In this document: in pieces, positions 16,798 through 24,834 of the stretch
How positions within the stretch are numbered: position 1 is the stretch's first letter
How the letters are laid out: each line of letters starts with the position of its first letter
Assembly (NCBI GenBank): GCA_016185425.1
Contig: JACPNQ010000043.1
Span: 310,001 to 374,000 of the forward strand
Direction: 5' to 3'
Length of the DNA: 64,000 nucleotides
Source: Acidobacteriota bacterium
GTDB taxonomy: Bacteria; Acidobacteriota; Terriglobia; Bryobacterales; Bryobacteraceae
Made by a program: the position numbers and the translations under genes
The notes under the pieces: model-generated
What the model was told of the DNA's origin: nothing
Databases searched by the model: none
What the model saw: only the letters and a program-made list of their open reading frames with translations

Positions 16798-17724
16798 CTA
16801 CTCCCTCTTCACGTCGCGCGCGTCCTTGTCTTCCCGCAATCCCTGAAACGACGGATGCCGCGCTCGCCCGTCGCTCGTCCATTCCGTGAAAGCCACCTCG
16901 CACACCAGTTCCGGCTTTACCCACCGGATCGCCTTCCATTCCGCCGCCGGCAACTCGTCCCGTTCCAACACCGCCTCGCCCTGTGTAAACTTCTTCACCA
17001 ATTCCTCCGCGCCTTGCATCGAGAATCCCGTCCCCACTTTCCCCGCATATTGCATTTTTCCTCGCTTGTAATAACCCAGATACAACGCCCCCAACGAACG
17101 TCCTCCGCTCCGCGCCAGGCTATAACCCAAAATCACAAACTCCTGCCGTCTCCCGCACTTGATCTTCAGCCAGCTTCTCCCTCGCCCCTGCCCGTAGTGC
17201 GCCGACGCGTCCTTCGAAATAATCCCCTCCAACCCGGCCTTGCAACTCGCCTTCAGCATCTTCCCGCCATGCCCCGCAAAGTGATCGCTGTACCGTAATA
17301 CCTCTCCCTTCAGCAGCCGGCGCAACCGCTCCTTCCGCTCCAATAGCGGCAGCCCTCGCAAGTCCTCGCCATTGAGCGCGAGCAGATCGAACGCATAAGC
17401 GATAATCCCCGCCGTTCCCATCGCCCCCTGCAGCGCCTGAAAGCTGCTCCGGCCGCTCTCATCCAGCACCACCGCCTCCATATCCACTACCGCCTCCCGC
17501 ACCCGCAACGCCGCCATCGCCTTCGCGATCGCCGGAAACTTGTCCGTCCAATCGTTCCCGTTCCGCGTCCGCAACCGCACCTTCCCATCCGCGGCGAACC
17601 CCAGCAGCCGGTACCCGTCGAACTTCACTTCATGCACCCATTCGTCCCCTTCGGGCGCCGCGTCGGCCAGCGTTGCCAACTGCACGCCCTTGTACCGCTT
17701 CGCCAAATGTTCCAACGGGTCCAT
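16798..17724 (-). CDS. ligD: ATP-dependent DNA ligase (LigD-type ligase domain)
   Basis: 308 residues from ATG 17724; the frame is open further up but runs over the Ku start, so the short start is used. The adenylation motif EVKFDGYR (Lys at about 32) matches KxDGxR, followed by RTRNGNDWT (motif Ia/III region), DMEAVVLD (motif IIIa), GLEGIISKD (motif IV) and WLKIKC (motif V). The C-terminal OB fold ends with VCEVAFTEWTSDGRARHPSFQGLREDK, the usual end of LigD ligases. It seals ends in NHEJ with Ku and the polymerase. It is read divergently from ku with 69 bases between starts. Confidence 0.9.
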   Translation of the reverse strand: MDPLEHLAKRYKGVQLATLADAAPEGDEWVHEVKFDGYRLLGFAADGKVRLRTRNGNDWTDKFPAIAKAMAALRVREAVVDMEAVVLDESGRSSFQALQGAMGTAGIIAYAFDLLALNGEDLRGLPLLERKERLRRLLKGEVLRYSDHFAGHGGKMLKASCKAGLEGIISKDASAHYGQGRGRSWLKIKCGRRQEFVILGYSLARSGGRSLGALYLGYYKRGKMQYAGKVGTGFSMQGAEELVKKFTQGEAVLERDELPAAEWKAIRWVKPELVCEVAFTEWTSDGRARHPSFQGLREDKDARDVKRE

Positions 17725-17793
17725 GGCACGAAACAATCCCTGCCGTTCACCAATCTCTTCCCTAAGAAGCCCCAGGCTTCGCGGAGGTTTCCC

Positions 17794-18597
17794 ATGCCCA
17801 GCAAAGTTTGGAGCGGTCACCTGACTTTCGGCCTCGTCTCCATACCCGTCGAGGTCGTCACCGCCGCCCGCCGCAAGACCATCGACCTCGATCTCCTCCA
17901 CGCCAAGGACCACTCCCGTATCCGCCAGGTCCTCTACTGTCAGGCCGAAGACAAACCACTCGACCGCTCCGAAATCGTCAAAGGTTTCGAATACGAAAAG
18001 GGCCGCTACGTCGTCCTCGAGCAGAAGGAAATCGATGCCATTAAACCGCCAAGCGCCAAATCCATCGAGATCCTCGAATTCGTCGACGCCGCCGAGGTCG
18101 ATCCCGTCTATCTCGACACTTCGTACTACCTCCTTCCGGCCGAGGGCGGCGAAAAGCCGTACGCCCTCTTATACAGCGCCATGCACAGCACCAGATACTA
18201 CGCCGTCGCCAAAATCACTATGCACGAACGCGAGTACACAACAATCGTCCGCTGCGGCGAGCATGGTTTTCTCATGCACACCATGTACTACGCCAACGAA
18301 GTCAAGGAAGTAAAGGCCTTCCAGCACGAACCCAAGGCGGTCTCGCAGAAGGAACTTACTCTCGCCAAAGCACTCATTGAAAACTTGTCCGATAAGTTCG
18401 ACCCATCGAAGTACGAAAACACCTACCTCAACCGCCTCGAACAAGCGATCCAATCGAAAGCCAAAGGCAAGAAGATCGTCGCCGCGCCGGCCGCCACAAA
18501 GCCCAAGGTCATCGACATCATGGAAGCCCTGCAAAAAAGTCTCAAGACCCGCAAACCGGTCCGAAAAGTGGTCGCGAAGAAACGGAAAGCCAGCTAA
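17794..18597 (+). CDS. ku: Ku protein, NHEJ end-binding
   Basis: 267 residues from ATG 17794, preceded by GGAGG; an open frame upstream overlaps the ligase gene and is rejected. The bacterial Ku core begins KVWSGHLTFGLVSIPVEV and continues with YCQAEDKPLDRSEIVKGFEYEKGRYV and a long beta-barrel/arch region. The Lys-rich tail (KTRKPVRKVVAKKRKAS) is the extended C-terminus that contacts DNA and recruits LigD in other bacteria. A homodimer ring threads onto broken ends. Divergent from the ligase-polymerase pair, so the spacer at 17725-17793 should hold both promoters. Confidence 0.92.
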   Translation: MPSKVWSGHLTFGLVSIPVEVVTAARRKTIDLDLLHAKDHSRIRQVLYCQAEDKPLDRSEIVKGFEYEKGRYVVLEQKEIDAIKPPSAKSIEILEFVDAAEVDPVYLDTSYYLLPAEGGEKPYALLYSAMHSTRYYAVAKITMHEREYTTIVRCGEHGFLMHTMYYANEVKEVKAFQHEPKAVSQKELTLAKALIENLSDKFDPSKYENTYLNRLEQAIQSKAKGKKIVAAPAATKPKVIDIMEALQKSLKTRKPVRKVVAKKRKAS

Positions 18598-18598
18598 C

Positions 18599-18802
18599 CT
18601 ACGGCCGCTTCATCAGCAAAATCACCCCGCCCGCCAAAGCCGCGATTCCCAAAACCGGAGGTATCGGAATCGACCGCGTCTTTTCCCTCGTAATTTCCAC
18701 CGGTCCCAGGTCGCCTACTTTCTCGCGCTGCTTCCATTCCAATCCGCCCCACCCGATCCCGGCAATTCCCGCTGCAATCAATAGAAACGCCAGTATCTTC
18801 AT
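18599..18802 (-). CDS. Small membrane protein, DUF3185-like
   Basis: 67 residues with two hydrophobic helices (about 2-19 and 47-63) separated by a charged loop containing EWKQREKVGDLGPVEI. Size and layout fit small DUF3185-type membrane proteins found next to stress genes in acidobacteria; the match is by general pattern only. A strong ribosome site GAGGAGG lies 8 bases upstream of ATG, which supports it being real. It converges on ku with one base between the stops. Confidence 0.65.
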   Translation of the reverse strand: MKILAFLLIAAGIAGIGWGGLEWKQREKVGDLGPVEITREKTRSIPIPPVLGIAALAGGVILLMKRP

Positions 18803-18825
18803 TGGGGCCTCCTCGCATTACCCTC

Positions 18826-18854
18826 TTGCAAACGGCGGACCATCGGCTTATGAT
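18826..18854 (+). promoter_or_regulatory. Sigma-70-like promoter of padR-ADOP operon
   Basis: TTGCAA (18826-18831), 17-base spacer, TATGAT (18849-18854; five of six matches to the -10 consensus). Predicted transcription start near 18861, 15 bases before the padR ATG. Confidence 0.55.
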
Positions 18855-18855
18855 A

Positions 18856-18866
18856 TCGGTAACCGA
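18856..18866. promoter_or_regulatory. Palindromic operator-like site at padR start point
   Basis: TCGGTAACCGA, a perfect 5+1+5 palindrome centred on the predicted transcription start of padR. PadR proteins commonly repress their own operon from a palindrome near the promoter, so this is a good candidate autoregulatory site. Inferred, not shown. Confidence 0.45.
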
Positions 18867-18875
18867 GACCATGAA

Positions 18876-19211
18876 ATGAGCAAACCGTCCGATCTCGTAC
18901 AAGGCACTCTTTACCTCCTGATTCTAAAAATCCTCGCCCTCGAACCCGCCCACGGTTTCGCCATCGGCCAGCGTCTCCAACAGATCTCCGGCGAAATCCT
19001 CCATGTCAGCGACGGCTCCCTCTACCCCGCCCTCCACAAACTCGAACAGGACGGCTGGATCACCGCCGAATGGAAAACCAGTGAGCTTGGCCGCCGCGCC
19101 AAGTTCTACTCCCTCACTCCCGATGGCCGCCGATACCTCGAAAAGGAGTCGGCGGATTGGGAGCGTCTCTCATCCGCCATCTCCCACATCATCCGTCTGA
19201 AGGAGGTCTGA
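18876..19211 (+). CDS. PadR-family transcriptional regulator
   Basis: 111 residues, the standard size for the short PadR group. The winged helix is seen in LVQGTLYLLILKILA (helix 1), HGFAIGQRLQQIS (helix 2), SDGSLYPALHKLEQDGWI (recognition helix, with the family hallmark LYPALxxLExxGWI) and RRAKFYSLTPDGRRYLE (wing). PadR regulators act as dimeric repressors. It is 6 bases upstream of the large permease and is the usual partner of ADOP permeases in acidobacteria, so it probably controls that gene and itself. Confidence 0.92.
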   Translation: MSKPSDLVQGTLYLLILKILALEPAHGFAIGQRLQQISGEILHVSDGSLYPALHKLEQDGWITAEWKTSELGRRAKFYSLTPDGRRYLEKESADWERLSSAISHIIRLKEV

Positions 19212-19217
19212 TTCCGC

Positions 19218-21857
19218 ATGCGCTGGCTCTACATCCTTCCCCTTCGTCTCCGCTCCCTGTTCCGCCGCGCCGAAGTAGATGCCGATCTGGAGGACGAGCT
19301 TCGCTCCCATCTCGATCACCGCATCGCGCATGAAATTGCCGCCGGGCGCACTCCTGCCGAAGCCCGGCAAGCCGCCCGCGGCGCCCTCTTCGGCATCGCT
19401 CAGCGCAAGGAACAGTGCCGGGACGCGCGGCGCACCGCCTGGTTCGATGACACCGTCCGCGATATCCGCTACGCCCTCCGCGCCCTCAAGCGCACGCCCG
19501 GCTTCACCATCGCCGCCTGTAGCGCTCTCGCCCTCGGCATCGGCGCCAACACCGCCGTCTTCAGCGTCGTCAACGCCATTCTCCTTCGCCCTCTCCCCTT
19601 CCACGATCCCCACCGCCTCGTCCTCATCTTCGACTCATTCCAGCAGCAAGGCATCGAGCGCGGCCCCGCTTCAATGGCGGACTTCCTCGATTGGCGCGCG
19701 CGTGCCCGCTCCTTCCAGTCCATCGAAGGATTCTCCAACGGCAGCATTACGATCACCGGCCAGGGCGACGCCCAGCAGATCGCCAGCCAGCGCGTCACAT
19801 CCGGATTCTTCGACGCGCTCGCCATTCGCCCCATCCTCGGCCGCACCTTCTCCGCCGGCGACGATCACCCCGGCGCCGCCCCCACACTCGTCATCAGCGA
19901 ACGTCTCTGGCTCCGCCTCTTCTCCGCCGACCCCGCCATTTCCGGTAAAACCGTCGCCGTCAACGGACAGCCTCACACCATCCTCGGCGTCATGCCGTCG
20001 TCGTTCCCTCTCGCCTCTGCGCAGACCGAAGCTTGGGCTCCACTCACGCTCACACCTCCCACGCGCCGCGGACCCTTCTTCATCCGTGGTGTCGCGCGTC
20101 TCAAGCCCGGCGTCTCCATCGAACAGGCCGCCGCCGAAATGAACACCATCGCCGCGCTGGTGGAACAAGCCAACCCCAAGGACTACATCCGGCTCCGCTT
20201 TCCGCTCCAATCGATCCCTGAGGCAATCGTTGGCGACATTCGCCAACTTCTCCTGATTCTCGCCGGCGCCGTGATGTTGGTTCTCCTCATCGCCGTCTCC
20301 AACGTTGCCAATCTTTTGCTCGCGCGCGCCACAGCACGCCAGCGCGAAATTGGTATTCGTCTCAGCATCGGCGCAAGCCGCGGCCGGCTGATCCGGCAGT
20401 TCATGACGGAGAGCCTGCTTCTCTCCTTTACCGGCGGCGCCGCTGGCGTTCTGCTCGCCTATTGGGGCGTCGCGGCGCTGCGCACTATCGGCCCCAGCCT
20501 CCCGCGGAAGAGTGAGATCGTAGTCGATGCCAACACGCTCGCCTTCACGCTCGCCATCTCGATCCTCAGCGCGCTGCTCTTCGGCCTCTTCCCTGCCCTG
20601 GCCGCCTCAAATTCGCGTTGCGGCGAAAATCTCAAGGATGGCGCCCGCGCCGGTGAATCCCGCACCCATGGCCGCCTCCGCGCAATCCTTGTCGTCGCGC
20701 AGATCACCCTGTCCGTCTTTCTCCTCATCGGAGCCGGCCTTCTCATCCGCAGCTTCAATCTTCTCGGCCGTGTCGACACCGGCTTCCATGCACCGCCTTC
20801 CAGCGTCCTCACCGTACTCGTTACGCCCATTGGCACACGCTACCCAAACCGTGACGCGGTGGCCGCGTATTGGCGGCAGTTGCTCCTGCGGATTCAGGCC
20901 TTGCCCGGCGTCGAGGCCGCCACTGTCGCCGTCACCATCCCGCCCAACCGCGTCGCCTACACCGACGGTTACCAAATCGAAGGTAAGCCGGCGCCTCCCG
21001 GCACCGAATACCCAGCGGTCCCCTGTCCAGTCGTCGGCGCGGATTACCTGAAGACGCTCGGCATCCCACTGTTACGCGGCCGTTTCTTCGATAGCCGCGA
21101 CCGTGGCGGCGAGCGTGACGTCACCGTCATCAGCGAGACCATGGCGCGCATGCACTTCCCCGGCGAGAACCCAATCGGCCGCCGCCTGAAACATGGCCAC
21201 AGCTCTCTCAATAACCCCTACATGGAAATCATTGGAGTAGTCGGCGATGTGAAGTATCAAGGGCTGGAGGGAGAAACACCGCCCGTCTATTATGAGTATG
21301 CGGGCAGCGGATACTCCTCCGTCATGTGGCTGCTCGTCCGCGCCAAAGGAGACGCCTCCGCTCTCTTGCCATCTGTCCGCGCCGAAATCCGCGCGGTCGA
21401 CCCGGCCATTCCCATCGCACGCGCCGGCACAATGGCAGAAGCGCTCTCCGAATCGGTCGCGCTCCCGCGATTCCGTTCGCTGTTGATGACCGTCTTCGCC
21501 ACCGTCGCCCTGCTTCTGGCGGCGATTGGCATCTATGGCGTCGTGGCCTATTCCGTGACCCAGCGAACGCAGGAGATCGGCGTCCGTATGGCTCTCGGCG
21601 CCTCGGGAGCCAACGTGCTCCAGCTCGTCGTCGGCCAGGGTGGGCGTCTCGCGTTAATCGGCGTGGTTCTCGGCTTGATCGGCGCCGCGGCGGTGACGAA
21701 AGTGATGAAGAAACTTCTCTTTCAAATCGAGCCCGCCGACACAACAACCTTCGCCGCCGCCGCTGTCGTTCTCGGCACAGTCGCCCTCGCCGCCAGCCTC
21801 CTCCCCGCCCTACGCGCCGCGAGGATCAATCCCGTCGTCGCGCTGCGCAATGAGTAG
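19218..21857 (+). CDS. ADOP-type MacB-like ABC permease
   Basis: 879 residues. The first 60-90 residues form the small N-terminal ADOP domain (LRSHLDHRIAHEIAAGRTPAEARQAA, then the RRTAWFDDTVRDIRYALRALKR linker). Two MacB/FtsX halves follow, each with a periplasmic domain and FtsX helices: TM around 95, a cluster near 350-500 with VANLLLARATARQREIGIRLSIGASRGRL, and the second set after 755 with YSVTQRTQEIGVRMALGAS. Acidobacterial duplicated orphan permeases lack an adjacent ATPase, as here. Transport substrate and partner are unknown. It is co-transcribed with padR. Confidence 0.9.
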   Translation: MRWLYILPLRLRSLFRRAEVDADLEDELRSHLDHRIAHEIAAGRTPAEARQAARGALFGIAQRKEQCRDARRTAWFDDTVRDIRYALRALKRTPGFTIAACSALALGIGANTAVFSVVNAILLRPLPFHDPHRLVLIFDSFQQQGIERGPASMADFLDWRARARSFQSIEGFSNGSITITGQGDAQQIASQRVTSGFFDALAIRPILGRTFSAGDDHPGAAPTLVISERLWLRLFSADPAISGKTVAVNGQPHTILGVMPSSFPLASAQTEAWAPLTLTPPTRRGPFFIRGVARLKPGVSIEQAAAEMNTIAALVEQANPKDYIRLRFPLQSIPEAIVGDIRQLLLILAGAVMLVLLIAVSNVANLLLARATARQREIGIRLSIGASRGRLIRQFMTESLLLSFTGGAAGVLLAYWGVAALRTIGPSLPRKSEIVVDANTLAFTLAISILSALLFGLFPALAASNSRCGENLKDGARAGESRTHGRLRAILVVAQITLSVFLLIGAGLLIRSFNLLGRVDTGFHAPPSSVLTVLVTPIGTRYPNRDAVAAYWRQLLLRIQALPGVEAATVAVTIPPNRVAYTDGYQIEGKPAPPGTEYPAVPCPVVGADYLKTLGIPLLRGRFFDSRDRGGERDVTVISETMARMHFPGENPIGRRLKHGHSSLNNPYMEIIGVVGDVKYQGLEGETPPVYYEYAGSGYSSVMWLLVRAKGDASALLPSVRAEIRAVDPAIPIARAGTMAEALSESVALPRFRSLLMTVFATVALLLAAIGIYGVVAYSVTQRTQEIGVRMALGASGANVLQLVVGQGGRLALIGVVLGLIGAAAVTKVMKKLLFQIEPADTTTFAAAAVVLGTVALAASLLPALRAARINPVVALRNE

Positions 21858-21909
21858 GGACCATTCTCTCCTCTCCACACTCCGCGCCTGACATGCCGAT
21901 GGTAGGATC

Positions 21910-22224
21910 ATGGGCATGGAAAATGCACGAATCGAAGAAATGTACTTTGACGCCAAGGAGAAACTGGTAAGGCTCTTTGATGATTATTGGGGCACGGATG
22001 GGGTGCGATCGGCGGCGGAGCCGGATCTTGCGAATCTCCGGAAGTCGATGGAGGAAGCGATTCACTCTCAGGAAAGTGGCAGGTTATTGACTGCCTTCAC
22101 AGACTTCAGGCTTGCTCAACATGGCCTCGCAGAAATATCGGGAGAGGTCCGGGAGAAGGGGGAACTGCTGGATAAACAAAGCAAGAAGGTCGCCGATCTG
22201 CTTGCCCTAATGGAATCAAACTGA
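21910..22224 (+). CDS. Hypothetical helical protein
   Basis: 104 residues from ATG 21910 (a second ATG at 21916 is equally possible). The sequence is acidic and helical throughout, with a probable coiled coil in the last 30 residues (SGEVREKGELLDKQSKKVADLLAL). I do not recognise the family and there is no signal peptide or membrane segment. The purine-rich, less C-biased codon use differs from the permease gene before it, which may mean separate origin. A weak ribosome site (GGTAGG) lies upstream. Confidence 0.5.
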   Translation: MGMENARIEEMYFDAKEKLVRLFDDYWGTDGVRSAAEPDLANLRKSMEEAIHSQESGRLLTAFTDFRLAQHGLAEISGEVREKGELLDKQSKKVADLLALMESN

Positions 22225-22311
22225 CCCACTACCCGTCACCGCGTTCCGCTATCTTAGCCGGCGGCGAAAGCACCTCCGTAATCACCGCGGGATTGGTAAC
22301 TATGTTCGGAC

Positions 22312-22600
22312 TCAACGCGACTTCAGGTTGACGTGCTTTAGCATGTCGCCGTGCAAATCGAAAATGTCGTCGTCAGACCGGTACGGGCCGTGTGCTTCCC
22401 ACACGGCAAGCCACGCGATGCCTTGCTCGCGCCGCTGATAAGCTTTCTCCAGCGATTCGAGAACCCGCTCGGAGTCGCCGAGGCCGATATAGGCATGGGC
22501 AAAGGCGATTGCGGGAACGTATTGCTCTCGCAACCGGGCCTCGATGGCGCGAGTTGCGTTTCCCATCGGCGATCTTTCTCGCTCAGGCGCCTCAACTAAC
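22312..22600 (-). pseudogene. TPR-protein C-terminal remnant
   Basis: The minus strand encodes a short segment that looks like the C-terminal end of the large acidobacterial winged-helix or kinase TPR proteins: a helix AIAFAHAYIGLGDSERVLE, then LEKAYQRREQGIAWLAVWEAHGPYRSDD and a terminal helix DLHGDMLKHVN. In intact proteins this reads '...YxGLGDxDxAxxWLExAY...WLxVDPxFDxLRxDPRFxxLLxR'. Nothing upstream restores the N-terminal repeats, so it is probably a decayed fragment rather than a gene. An open frame extends to 22629 but the extra residues are not family-like. Confidence 0.45.
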
Positions 22601-22678
22601 CCACGGCACGAGACGGCACGAGCCGTCAAAGCACGGCAAGTCCTTCAAAACACTTGATCCGCGGTTTTGTGTCTCCTT

Positions 22679-23116
22679 ATGCTCGATGACGTGCAGCCCG
22701 CCCCTTTCACCGTCCCGTTCGGCCGAATCCGGGAAGTGCTCGGCGATTCCTTGGCCCCAACGGTCGTCTATCCTGTGGCATCCTGTCCCTTTTTGATGGA
22801 TGCCACTTTGAGCGAGTGGCTTGTCTCCCCGGACGAGATCCGAATCGTCATCGCCACAGGGACACTGATCGACTTGGACAAGGGTTCGTTTTCTCTTTCC
22901 GGATTGGGAGTGAACTTGCGGGCGGAAGGCTCGGTGGTTCCCATCGGGATGGTCTCGCCAGGAGATCTCAGCGAACTCCAGCAGGCTGTCGTCCTGGACG
23001 CCATCACCACCTACCTGAACCAGCCGGGGCTCAGCTACCGAGCAGACTCTACCGGACTGCACGTAACCGCAGGAGACCGCACATTTCATTTTTCACCAAA
23101 GGGGGAACAATGCTGA
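22679..23116 (+). CDS. Hypothetical protein
   Basis: 145 residues from ATG 22679 (a GTG at 22667 is an alternative). The sequence has the balance of a folded alpha/beta protein, with segments such as SPDEIRIVIATGTLIDLDKGSF and SGLGVNLRAEGSVVPI, but I recognise no family, signal or membrane segment. No ribosome site is obvious upstream, so the start is uncertain. It lies between TPR debris and the RCC1 gene, and a reading frame on the same strand overlaps it from 22816; that frame is judged non-coding here. Confidence 0.4.
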   Translation: MLDDVQPAPFTVPFGRIREVLGDSLAPTVVYPVASCPFLMDATLSEWLVSPDEIRIVIATGTLIDLDKGSFSLSGLGVNLRAEGSVVPIGMVSPGDLSELQQAVVLDAITTYLNQPGLSYRADSTGLHVTAGDRTFHFSPKGEQC

Positions 23117-23418
23117 CACGTCTTGCCGTATCTGAGGAACTCGCCCGCACAACGGAGGTTGGCGCGGGTGGTTTCTCTACCAGTAGAGGAGCACCAGCGC
23201 CTGTGCGGGATTGGATCGGGCTCCATCGGCGGGCCTCGATTTCCACGGACTACCAGGAATGCGTCGCGGCCGTATTTCCCGCTGCAGCCGGCAACGTTCC
23301 TTACGTTCTTCGAAGAATCTCGCGCCGCAACGGAAGGCCACAGCTTCCGTTGCGAGTGAGGAGGCCATGGCCTCCGGCGCCAGTTCAATGCTTACCCGTT
23401 CAGGAGACAAAACAATCT
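23117..23418. promoter_or_regulatory. Palindrome-rich leader of the RCC1/PxKF gene
   Basis: A 302-base stretch with no convincing gene. It holds three closely spaced symmetrical elements: TTCTTCGAAGAA (23306-23317), a hairpin with perfect 10-base arms (23327-23336 and 23344-23353, 7-base loop), and a perfect 16-base palindrome centred in 23360-23375. The ribosome site AGGAGA of the RCC1 gene follows at 23402. They could form a structured 5' leader or bind regulators. An in-frame ATG at 23110 would extend the RCC1 protein through this region, but the resulting peptide is not signal-like. Confidence 0.4.
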
Positions 23419-24636
23419 ATGATTACGTTCTCGAATTTGACGCAGACAACAAGGCTGGTGGCATTGTGCGCCGGCTTTCTCTTAGGGCCGGTGATCGCGC
23501 CGGCCCAGACACTCGTGGGCTGGGGATACAATGGGGACGGTCAGAACAACGTTCCCCCCGGAACCTATACGGCGATCGCGGCTGGGGACGGCCACAACCT
23601 GGCGTTGAGGACCGACGGCACTCTGGTGGGCTGGGGGTTTAATTCCCAAGGTCAGAACTACGTCCCCGGCGGAACCTATACGGCGATCGCGGCAGGCGGC
23701 AACCACAGCCTGGCGCTGAAGGCTGACGGCACTGTGGTGGGCTGGGGGTGGAATTTCTACGGTCAGACCCACGTCCCCCCCGGAACCTATACCGCGATCG
23801 CGGCAGGTTACACCCACAGTCTGGCAATTAAGACCGACGGCACCCTTGTGGGCTGGGGAGAGAATTGTTGCGGTCTGAGCACCATCCCACAAGGAACTTA
23901 TACGGCGATCGCGGCAGGTGTAGGCTACAACCTGGCGATCAAGACCGACGGCACTCTGGCGGGCTGGGGGGACAATAGTTACGGTCAGACCAACGTCCCC
24001 ACCGGAACCTATAAGGCGATCGCGGCAGGTTTCTTCCACAGTCTGGCAATTAAGACCGACGGCACCCTTATCGGCTGGGGAGAGAATTGTTGCGGTCAGA
24101 TGACCGTCCCACAAGGAACTTATACGGCGGTCGCGGCAGGTAACTCCTTCAGCCTGGCGCTGAAGACCGACGGCACTCTGGTGGGCTGGGGATACAATGG
24201 TTACGGTCAGACCAACGCCCCCGCCGGAACCTATAAGGCGGTCTCCGCAGGTCAGGTCAACGGCCTGGCGATCACGCGGCCGCTGTACACATTTAGCGGC
24301 TTTCTGGGCGCGGTAAACGGTCCGCCTACGGTCAATACTGGCAAAGTCGGCCGCACCTATTCCTTCAAATTCAGGCTGACGAACTCGATCGGCGCCGCGG
24401 TCAGCACTCTGTCCGCTGTCCGCTCCGTTACCTACAACCCCGTGGCCTGTAATTTTGGGGCCAGCCCGGCGGATGCGATCGAGGCCGAGGCGACCGGCAA
24501 CTCAAGCCTGCGTTACGACAGCCTGGACAACCAGTACATCTACAACTGGGCATCACCAAGTCAGCCTGGGTGTTACGTGCTGCTCCTGGCGTTGGACGAC
24601 GGACAGTCCTTCACTGCCTGGTTCGACCTCAAATAA
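23419..24636 (+). CDS. Secreted RCC1-repeat protein with C-terminal PxKF-like domain
   Basis: 405 residues from ATG 23419, chosen because it starts a signal peptide (VALCAGFLLGPVIAPAQT) and has AGGAGA upstream. Seven tandem 37-residue repeats follow (about residues 32-290), each GWGxNxxGQxxVPxGTYxAIAAGxxHSLAIKTDGTLV. This is the RCC1/BLIP-II beta-propeller repeat; seven copies would close one propeller. The C-terminal 115 residues (YTFSGFLGAV...GRTYSFKFRL...SSLRYDSLDNQYIYNW...GCYVLLLALDDG) match the PxKF type domain found at the end of secreted bacterial proteins. It is probably an extracellular binding protein; partner unknown. Confidence 0.87.
   Translation: MITFSNLTQTTRLVALCAGFLLGPVIAPAQTLVGWGYNGDGQNNVPPGTYTAIAAGDGHNLALRTDGTLVGWGFNSQGQNYVPGGTYTAIAAGGNHSLALKADGTVVGWGWNFYGQTHVPPGTYTAIAAGYTHSLAIKTDGTLVGWGENCCGLSTIPQGTYTAIAAGVGYNLAIKTDGTLAGWGDNSYGQTNVPTGTYKAIAAGFFHSLAIKTDGTLIGWGENCCGQMTVPQGTYTAVAAGNSFSLALKTDGTLVGWGYNGYGQTNAPAGTYKAVSAGQVNGLAITRPLYTFSGFLGAVNGPPTVNTGKVGRTYSFKFRLTNSIGAAVSTLSAVRSVTYNPVACNFGASPADAIEAEATGNSSLRYDSLDNQYIYNWASPSQPGCYVLLLALDDGQSFTAWFDLK
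23512..24288 (+). repeat. Seven tandem 111-base RCC1 coding repeats
   Basis: Seven in-frame units of exactly 111 bases, starting at 23512, 23623, 23734, 23845, 23956, 24067 and 24178. Units share long identical stretches, for example around the TATACGGCGATCGCGGCAGG block, so recent duplication or gene conversion is likely. Units 4 and 6 share the unusual ENCCG motif, suggesting a two-unit duplication step. Confidence 0.85.
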
Positions 24637-24749
24637 GCTGCACTTCTTTTGCTCCACGCGGCGAACGCACAGAAGATCAGCGACGGTTTAGTTAGCGAGT
24701 AAGCTGGGCTGAAGCCCCGCGTGGACAAGATGAATCTCGTCGCGGGCGG

Positions 24750-24787
24750 AAGCCCACCGTACCGAAACGCGCCGGTAGGGTGGGTTT
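24750..24787. repeat. Extragenic imperfect hairpin (possible dispersed repeat)
   Basis: Arms of 15 bases at 24750-24764 and 24773-24787 pair at 13 positions around an 8-base loop; an adjacent 12-base perfect palindrome GGGTTTAAACCC (24782-24793) overlaps the right arm. It lies in the 198-base gap between two convergent genes, a typical place for extragenic repeat elements. It may double as a bidirectional transcription stop. No other gene is seen in this gap. Confidence 0.4.
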
Positions 24788-24834
24788 AAACCCGCGCGGA
24801 ACTTCAGAGAGTCCCATCTGCTTCCGTGAAACGA

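Noticed and set aside
22816..23418. N-terminal extension of the RCC1 protein
   Set aside because: The in-frame upstream part is not signal-like, crosses another possible gene, and the start at 23419 gives a proper signal peptide and ribosome site.
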